Of a DNA stretch of 64,000 nt, positions 50,301-60,290 are shown piece by piece. How positions within the stretch are numbered: the stretch's first letter is position 1; every line of letters begins with the position of its first letter. The DNA is from Pyxicephalus adspersus. Taxonomy: Eukaryota > Chordata > Amphibia > Anura > Pyxicephalidae. The notes beneath the pieces are model-generated. The model made no database searches. It was not told the origin of the DNA and was given only the letters and a program-made list of their open reading frames with translations. Made by a program: the position numbers and the translations under genes. The stretch lies in contig NC_092859.1 in NCBI RefSeq assembly GCF_032062135.1, forward strand, positions 110,906,294 to 110,970,293. Direction: 5' to 3'.

Positions 50301-53300
50301 CTAGCTAAAAAAACATTTTTTAACCTTGGGACTTTACAGGCATATATTCATTACCAATCCAATATGTATCTATAGTAATACAAATGTTTATTAAACAAAT
50401 AAAAATATAAACACATTTACATGCTCCAATAATCAATCTGTGGTTGTTACAAATAGGCTATTTGTAACAACCACAGTTTGATTATTGGAGCATGTAAATG
50501 TGTTTATATTTTTATAACAAAAGATACATATTGGATTGTGATATGCCTGTCAAGTCCCAGGGTTGTTGACCCTGTTATGTAAAAAAAATGTTTGTTTGCA
50601 AATGGATATTAAGGGATGTGGCATAGGCTGAACAAGTTTCAAAAATTAGAGGAACATCTTTCGGTTTTTAAACAATCACTAGCTAAACATTGCTGAAATT
50701 AGTAATTCAGTGTAGCAAATTGCTGTATTACATATACCTAAACAATACATTTTACAAGGCTAGTTAAAGTCTTCAAATAACATAATAAAAACAACAAAAC
50801 TGAACATTCAGAACATGTAATGCTCAGAAAATGAATATTGGCAACAGAAACAGCTGAAAAAGAGAAACCTGCAATCACCATACACTAAACTAAAATAAGC
50901 GCTTTTGTAGTGTTATCAGCAGGACACAAATTAAAAGCAATAAAAATAAATAAACATCACATCATCTACTAAACATGTAGTTTTTAAGTGCTCCAACCTT
51001 TTTCCAATTATTACAGAGTCTATATGGTGGCTTCTTTGAGAGTCCTAGGAAGGATACCAAGCAAAAACTATTTTAGATACAGTTACCTACTAGTTTTTAA
51101 TTAATCAGAATTCAATCAGGTAAAAAGTTTAAATGAGCTAACAGTCAGGTGGATCATACACTTGGGTAATACGGTAGGTGCTGCTGAATTAGGCAAAAAG
51201 GTAAATGGGTCGGGCCAAGAATGTATGAATGCAAATGAAGACAACCTATGCACACATAGAGGTAATAGGCTATGTTAATGATGATAGATCAATAAGTGGC
51301 ATAGTGAAAGAGTGTTTTAATTATACAGATAAATTGCACACCAGAAGGTTAGCAGTCATCTTAACCCCTTTTATATATATGCTGAAGAAAATTGCCAATA
51401 TTAAACATTTAAGATATTTATATATGGACTAAGGTATTTATACAGAATATCTTTCTGCCTAAAACTGATAATGCTTTTAAACATGAAGTCTAATATGAAT
51501 ACAACATGCATTAATCTGTATAGTAAATTATTTTCATAAAGCATGCACAGAATGTGTTTAAGTGACCTGTAACGAACTCCAAAAGTCACACTGTAATGGA
51601 TGAAAAAGGTATTATTCACATTTTCAATGGGTGACGTAGATCTTTAAGTGTCTCCTAGAGTGCTCTGCAAGAAAGCCACTACATGTGCAAGCATTGTAAG
51701 ATGCCTACTATCCATCCTAGCAAACAGTTTATGGGGTCTGGTATAAGTGTGGGGTCTGGTATAAGTGTGGGTTCCATGGAACAATAGTGTTCCTTAAAAA
51801 GTAATTAGGAGTTTTTAAGTAGTAATCAGTAGATATCCTTCCCTACAGTGGCAACATAGTTACAATATTGACATTATTTGGCACTGTAAACACTGAAATA
51901 TTTTTCAGATGTATGTAAGAGGGGAATTGTTCCCAGTGGCCCCAATTATAATGGGACCATCTTCACATGACCACCAAACTTTCACATTGATCACCAAAGT
52001 AAGGGCACACTTTTGCAATGTAAACTTGAACTACCACTGTAAGGAAACACTATTCCAATGATCACCAGTACAACAAAGGTCATTTACCTTTACCACCAGT
52101 GCAAAAATACATTACTCCACTTACCATCTATATATTGAGTCACATTTCCACAGATGATCACTAAGCAGACACTAAAGTTTTCCAAAAAGTAGATTTTGGT
52201 GGCGTGGTCTTTTCGCTGTATGCAAACTAATATTTATTGTTACTGTGAAACAAAGTCACATCATAATAAAAGGAACATGAGCAAATGACAAAACAACAAA
52301 TCTGACCCTGCCAACTGCTGAAGCTACTAAATGTTTGTTTTTTTTTGGCTTCTGCTGCATGTACTTTGCGGACCATAAACAAAATCTGAAATAATTCTAT
52401 TGAACTACAACAGACGGAAGGTAAACCAGCACCATAAAGCTGTCAGTATACTACTTCATGTTTACCCCATCCTACTGGGAAAAGGCTGCCATTCTTCTTT
52501 TAATAATTCTTTCCGGCATTAATCAGTCATTGTACATTAGAAGCAGCAGCTGGAGTGTTCTGAGTGATAATGAAACCTGCAACAAGCCATCTTCAGCCGT
52601 CTCTCCCAGACAATAAGGGAATTAAAATTTCAATTTAAATGCAGAGGTCTGAAACACACTTCAGTGGCAAAATTACTTCAATTAATGCGAACAGAATATA
52701 AATAGATGACAGCGCCAAAGGTGATGTAGCAAACTAAGAGTTGTGTCAATTAATGAACCCAACGCTAAGCCAGTGCGCCAGCTGCCAGAGGTATGCGTCT
52801 CAGGATTTTAGTTCTGCTACACAAACTAACCATTAACCCATACATTCAAGCGTGTACCAATATCAACTGTTACAGAATGAGCTACACTGCTGCCAGATAA
52901 TACATTAATAAAACTGGGTTAACAGGCAGCTCAGTCCTACAGAAAAAAACTCTACTACTGATAATGTGGACTCCAATGAAACGCAGTAGTGACTTCCATC
53001 TACTGTTTGTTTAAAAAAGAACTTTCGTCTAAATACAAAAAGAAACATATTGCTTAAATTGAAGTACCACCAATTAACACTTTTCCGTACTGTTCCTACA
53101 GTTTGAGACCTTGGGTTGCCTATTTTCACTAAATCATATATTTTGTGTCAGTCCAGGGTAGTGAGTAGAACGGGGCAATTCTACCACCAATGGGAGCAGA
53201 CCTGTCTTCTAGCTCCAATGCATTAAAACAGGCTGTTCAGTATGATTGACACTGTGATCAACCCAGAAATGTTTTTAAGCTGGGTGGGAAGAAATTTTAA

Positions 53301-56300
53301 GCGGTTGGTAGCCCCTATATTGTGACCCAACTTTTCAGCAACCACCCAAAAACAGCCGGGTGGTAACTGAAAAGTGCCAGGTGGTGCACCCGGCTAAAAG
53401 GGGCTTGGGAGGACACTGTGCTAGTGGCTGAGGTAATGGAGAGTTGTGGGCAAACTGAGAAATAGACAGAAGAGTATCTCTAGCATAGTTTTCTCAATGC
53501 CTCAAAAATTATGTCCCATTGCTCGACTGCTGGATAAACCAGAACTATAAATAGCTAAAAGAGAGTGACTAAATTGTGATTTATAATTTCAAATGCCTAT
53601 TGGTGGATATTTTCCTAAATTATTTCTCTTTATTCAAGACTCATTCTTGACCTAAATAGGAGCTAAATTCTGGAAGCCATGCCCCAAAAAATACAGGCAG
53701 TAAACAAAGATTCAGTTACCTGTATTGCCTATGGTATGCTTCCAACATTACAGACTTACAATGTCTTATTCTGCATGATCTGTGTGGAGGCAACTATGTT
53801 ACTAGAGGCAAGGCTTGCTTTATGTCAAAGCCTCTGGCAAAGAGAAAAGTAAATAATAAAATCTCGCTCTAAATCTGGTAAAACTAGCAGTCACAGGTGC
53901 CGGTTTGTATCTCATACAGCACATCCAGCACAATTATGAAGCTGTGCCTAGGTCACTTACATATCAGGAGGAGCCCTGCTGTTTTTATAAGGATACTAGA
54001 ATACTACTTAGGAAAAGGTAATATTTTTAGATGTTGGCAGATGGCATAGCAATTCTCCAATTATGAGAACAGTTTAATTTTTAGTGGTTGGTAGCCAGTT
54101 AATTTTCCATCACTTGGATTCCAGTGGCGATATACCTCTACCACAATTCACATATTCACAGAACAGCCTTTGCCACTGCAATCTTAAACAAGGAAGTCAC
54201 AAGCCCCCGACTGATTTTCTTATAACAGGGGTGTCCAAACTTTTTGCAAAGAGGGCCAGATTGTGGTGTGGTGGTGAAAATGTTTGGGGGTCGACCATTC
54301 GGCACGTACTATGAATTAATGTGGGAATGGTCTGCGTGGGTCCAGCATAGCACACACCCACTAGGGTGACACGAGGGATTCCCTGTGCACGGAGTCCAGT
54401 GTCAGTGCGGGCTCCAAGCAGAGCACGTTTTTGGAATCAGAGTGGGCGGGGTTCCTGCGGACTCGCACAGCACAAGCCCACAATAATAAAGTAGGGGATT
54501 CCCCGTGCACACATGGGGACTCCTGTCCCGCTGATTATGCCCACTGAGTAGCGGGCCGAAAACTGCAAGGAGGTTGATCAATTCTAATACAATATAAAAA
54601 AGCTTTTTTTTACATGTGTATTTTATACTGTGGTCAACTGTGCTGGTGGGCCACATATTATTGGTTTTATGACAGAGGTTGTAGGCCAGTGGAAATCTGA
54701 ACACGGGTCGCAATCGGGCCGGACTTTGGACAAACCAAAATATTTGTTTCAGTTTAAGCTACCCATTTAACTTATCAAATGTATGTGTCATTTTTTTTTT
54801 TTTTTTTTAATGACAATAACAACTATTTGAGGTCTTTAAATGTGCATTTTTAAAGTGTTCTCCAGCTCTACATTAATGCTATCACATATGCGTTATTAAA
54901 TAACAACCCAAAAGAAATGTAAGGTGGTACTGTACTATACATTTAGTTCTTCAATCATTTTAGTAGAATGGCCCCCACATAACTGCATAAAAAATACAAA
55001 AAGGGCTGCAGAGTTTGCACATAAAAATTTTGATACTGGTACCTCAGTTCATGACTACTCCTAAATTTTATTGAACCATTTATGTGTTTTCTGCTTTTAA
55101 GGTGCATGGTTTTATAGGACTAGTTCTCACTGCACTTTTACATCATGTTCCCCAAGACAACTTGCCAAAGACCTACAGTAAACCCCCTTACCCAGTTACA
55201 TTATCCCACATTATGCTGACCAGCCCTCTTTCTACACTTTTTTTTTTATTACCTCAATTGGAGATCACACTAGTTAATACGTCTCCTTCAGGGCTGATAA
55301 ATCATTGGCTAACTATGAATGAGCTATGTAGTAATAGTATACAGCTGCAATATTTTAAGCACAAGCACAATAAGCTGCAATTTTCTGTGCTTAGGCTATG
55401 TAACTATGTACAGCAGTTAAGCATCCCCATCAAATGTTTCACTCTGCAACACAAGTAGTGAAAATGAATAAGGAATAAATTTGACCATGCAACTAAAGCT
55501 TATAATTTGCCAATGGAACTAAGCACAGTTACTAAGAAAGTTACTCAGTAATAAAAAAACAAACATTTAATAAAATGCCACATACTGCCTCACAGTAGCA
55601 GAAAACAAAACAGATATTTTTTTCAGAAGAACCATAGATTGTTAGGTTTGTCACCAGTGTTTGGAAACATCACTCTACATGGAGTAATTTAGGAAAAAAA
55701 CAACCCCAAAAATGTAAAAAAAAAAAAAAAAACCTTTCTGGAGTACAGATGTGAATGCAGATACTGTTAAATAAGTGAAATAAAATTTAAAATATCAGAA
55801 TATTTTTGCTTTTATTTTAGGGAAAGCAGCACCTAAAATAAATCCAAGCTAATATGTACTAATATGGTGAAGCAGTCAGGTATTTGGTTGAATGAGGCAT
55901 TTAAACATTTGCTATCATGTTTTCTAAAGACATTTTATACAAATGACCACATGACAGGGAAACACTGTGATACAAAAGAATGTTCAATTGTACTAATTAA
56001 GTATATTTAACTACTTTTGGGTTTTTTGGGTTTTATATCAACCTGTTCCAATGGAAACAAACACAACTCCCAAAACACAACAGAAGCCTGCAAATAGATA
56101 AAATAATAAATAAATAAAAGTTGATCGTACAAAAAAATTCAGTACGTTCACAATTTTCCAACTCACACAATTTCCAATTGTGGCTAAAAATTATAAATTA
56201 CATTCTAAAAGGATGCTCCAGACCTGATCCCCCCTAATGTTATGGAGATGGAAAAAAATGGAAGTGATCTGCCATCCGGAAGGATGTAAGCAGAAAATGT

Positions 56301-59300
56301 AGGAAGATCTGACAGTGCAGAACAGGCACTGATGTCATTGCTTCACTCAAACAGGATGTTAGGAGCTTACAAGATTTCTGGATGAGAAAGTAGTATATTT
56401 TCAAACGTGCATTGTTTTTAAAGGTATCAAACGTGGAGAACAGTGCACGTACTGCAATGATGTACCAAAGATTTTTTTTCCATGCCTTTTACATAAGTTT
56501 TAACTGCCAACGTTTGTGAAAGGTTGATTTTAATATGAAGGCCATCCAAAGAAATATTTCAAGAATGATTAAAAGATATATCTTGTCCTCTGTTCTATCT
56601 AGTCTTTTATCTTACCTATGTTTAAACAGTAAAAGACAGACATCTAAAACCTCCTTAAAGAACAAAGGGCATCTGTAGTACATCCAGACCTTGTGCCCTG
56701 TTGCTGCTCCATTCTATGCACTTGCCAGCAATTCCTTGCGCTCAAAATAAGAGTCAGGAGAGTTGCTATGCAAGATGACAGCAGCTATTCTACTGTTACT
56801 GTAAAAGAAAAAATGGCATTGTCTGGTTTTATAAACACTATTCAGACTTGAGACAGAGAAAAACAAAGTAACTATATTGTAAATTTTCTACCTACTTTAC
56901 TGTTCCTTCAGAAGATTACAGTGCAGTGATTATATTAGATAAAAGATAGATGCCAGTTAAAGTTATTTTTTTTTTTTTTTAAATATATAAAAATAATAAA
57001 TCTTCTCCTCTTTCTAGATTTTTTCCACATTGAAAGCAATTGAAAAGTAATCCTGCAGCTTTCTGAGTGTCATTCAGTGTCACATTATCACTGGTTGCTC
57101 CACAATTGTAAAAAGTCAACTGTCTGTTCTGACACAAGAAGAATTAGATCAGTTGCTTCCATTAACATCCCAGACTCTCCTTCTTCATGGCTGTGGTTCC
57201 TTTTGATAATGCTTACAGAGAATCTCATGTCTAGCATACATTGCATGTTTTCATCCACTTGGTTCTACTGAAAGCAATTCAGGGGTCTTCAGACTGTCGA
57301 TGCCACCTGGGCTATGCTTAGTCCCAGCCTTTGTTGTTCTTGTTATCAGTTAGTCATGTCTATGAGAGATACCCATGCTACCCTTCTTCTTTTCTTTTCC
57401 TATTTTACTCTTCCTATAATATCCAACATCCAAAACTTCAGAAAGTTCTGAGCCCGATTCTGTTCTTGTGCTCTAAGAAGGATATGCATTTTCCTGTACC
57501 AAAACTGGTGTAAAATAATATTGTTTCTGTAGCCCTGTTCTCCTGTTCAAATACTGTAATGTGATTAGTCTATCATATTATCACAGTTTCTGTTTAAAAA
57601 CTACGTATAAATAAAGAATGTTATAAAAACAAATGAACAGCTATTAATTCCACAAAAACGTTATATCTGGATATCTGTCCCATGGATTGTTGCTTTGTTG
57701 TAAAAGATAAGGGGAAACCAATTTATTTCAAGCATATTATTACATTAAAAGATACATTAGTGTTATTTATTTTATATAGAGTTTTTTTATCTTGACTAAA
57801 AAATGTAGGTCCTTACCAGCATGTCAGTGGCATTCAGATAATGTTTGCTAGCCATACATTGTTCCAGTTTTTGAGGCACTTGTTTGATGTTCTCAATTTC
57901 ATCCAAAAGGTTTAGGACATGCTTATGCTCAATGCCCTCAATCCACAGTTTTCTCAGTTCATCACGCTTGCAGTGAAGGAGCATCTTACATGACTGCAGA
58001 TTTTCTTTTACCTGAAAAGTTAAAAAAGTATTTTACAAAATAGCTCAAATAATATATGAAGAGTAAACACAAAGGAACTGCCATTTCTGGTTTTCCTTCA
58101 AAAAATAAAGTTGCCTGGTTGTCGTGCTGGCCTTCTCACATTAATATTATGAACATACAAATACAACTTTGATCTAAATATACCAAGTCGTAAACTTGTA
58201 GGTTAAAAATTAAGAAGCAGAATAGCCAGGTAACTACATTTTTTAGAAAATTAGCAATGGTGATCCTTAGTATTTCTAACCTCCAGCGTCAGTATTAGTT
58301 CATATTAAGTTACCTTAATCTGAAGATGTACACCATTAAATCTTTTTGTTAATGATTTTCTAAATATAGATGTTATAATCCAGCTTATCATTTTACCTCA
58401 TTATTTATTGGGGTGTATATTTATTGTATAATAAGTAACGGCAAACAAAGTAAGGAATGTACTTGTACACAATAAATTGTACAGTATTAAAAGACAACTG
58501 AAAGAACTGCCTAAACATAGATGATTTGCTTAATAGTGCCTAACATAGGTTTTAATGAACCTTGTATGGTTCTGTGACCCTTCTGTACAAAGTATCGCAT
58601 ATCCCTTATACCAGTGTTTCTTTCAAAAGGTTCCTTAAGCAATGAGCAATGAGCAATTTCTGCCTCTCAGGTCTGTTTAACTGACACCATTGATCTTTTT
58701 GGCTATCAGTTAGGGTAACATTTTTCCGAATTGCCATAAATGTAAGAATATTTCTTCCCACTGACCCCAATGCTATAAAGGTTGTAAGCTGTGGATTTAT
58801 TAACTATAAAAAGTGTTCCCTGAAGACCTGAAAGTTATTTCAAGGGTTTCCTTAAAAAGGTCAAGAAACATGGTCTTAGCCATTTCTAAACTAAAACAAA
58901 ACTACTTACAAAGAACAAATGTACTATGGATAAATATAAGAAGAAACCAGCTTTGGCATTATCTGCATTTATCATTTACCAAAAAGGGGAGGTAGTTACA
59001 ATCGTAACAAAAATGTGGCCCACCTGTTTGATCTTGTTACGGGAGTTGGTGATACGCTCAGTTATGCTCTGGTAAGTACGTATCGCAGTTGTAAGCTCTG
59101 TAAAATGCTCCTTTATTTTTTCATCCAGGTCTCTGTCACATTTTTCATAGGCTTCCTCCAAGCGACCTCGTTCTGTTTCTCTGTCTTCCACATCATCACT
59201 AGTTGAAAGAGTCCTAAAACAACATAAAACATTCAAATAAACTATCCTAAATAAAAAGAAAAGGTAAAGTGGTTTACATGGGCGTGCACATCTATGTACC

Positions 59301-60223
59301 AGTGACAGATGTGAAGTTTCCCAATGCAGTTCTTAGTAAACCAATACAAATACAACTTCAGGTTGTAATTATTGGAATTTTTTTAAGGCGCAAAGTAATT
59401 TTTTCCTTTTTTTTTTTTTAAATGAAAACAACAGTAAAATTAGTTAAATAAAAACTTCCATGAGGGAAACGTAAAGTCTGACATAACTAAATTTGGCCCA
59501 CTGCTAGTTGCTTGGTCATATTACAGCCCCTCCAAATTCAAAACTTTCATGTACTGACATGTGAAAAAAAAAAGTAATGTTACATTTTAGGCAAACAACT
59601 AAATGCCCAGATTATTTGTCTCTGGGGCAGCTAATGCTTGTGTATTTATTGTGTCTGAGGCGGGTCCACTCTCTGTCAAAAGAAAGACAAAAAAATGGAA
59701 GAAAAGGGAAAAGTACACTAATAAGCTAATTTCCCTTTAACTCTGCTTTCGATTTTATTTATTATAAATTTAAAGTGAAACTCTTGGAACAAATTACCTA
59801 GCGGACAAAAAACAAAGTGTGAAACTCCAGTAAAAATACTCTGCAGTAATGACAAGAACTGTGGATATCCTGTTTAGTTTCCTTTGCATGCACTGTCCTT
59901 TCCTGTCTATATTTTATTTTTGAAACTGTAATAAAAACTCCACAGATAGGAAAATCACAGTAACTAGTTGTTGGAATAAATCTTTAAGAGTGATACTGAG
60001 GTACTTGACAAATACCAGGCAGGTCATCTACCCTTGCTACGTGAAGGTGTGGTTCATAATTACAAAATATTAAGAAAGCATGCCCAAACAGGAATCCAAA
60101 GACTATAAAAAGGGATTTTTTAGTAGCTCCACACTTACATTGCTTGCATTACCTTCCTTCTGAGATATAACCTAAATTGTACCTAAACTTAACATTTTCT
60201 CATTACATAAAAGGGTAGACAAT

Positions 60224-60290
<67 letters not shown>

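Larger units (their letters stand above)
44367..57816 (-). other. EXOC4 intron 3 (13.4 kb)
   Basis: Donor GTAAGG, acceptor TTGTAG. Contents are a SINE (44385), a pair of inverted dispersed repeats (45615 and 53180), an unclassified GC-richer block (49010-49640), a long palindrome (50308-50593), a dispersed repeat (51733-52175), a candidate conserved segment (52500-52790) and a hAT-like MITE (54226-54735). I recognise nothing in 44660-45610, 45945-49005, 49645-50300, 50600-51730, 53430-54220 and 54740-57815. Confidence 0.85.

Noticed and set aside
57000..57560. Possible antisense transposase or pseudogene fragment
   Set aside because: Both strands were read without finding a known motif; stops are frequent.
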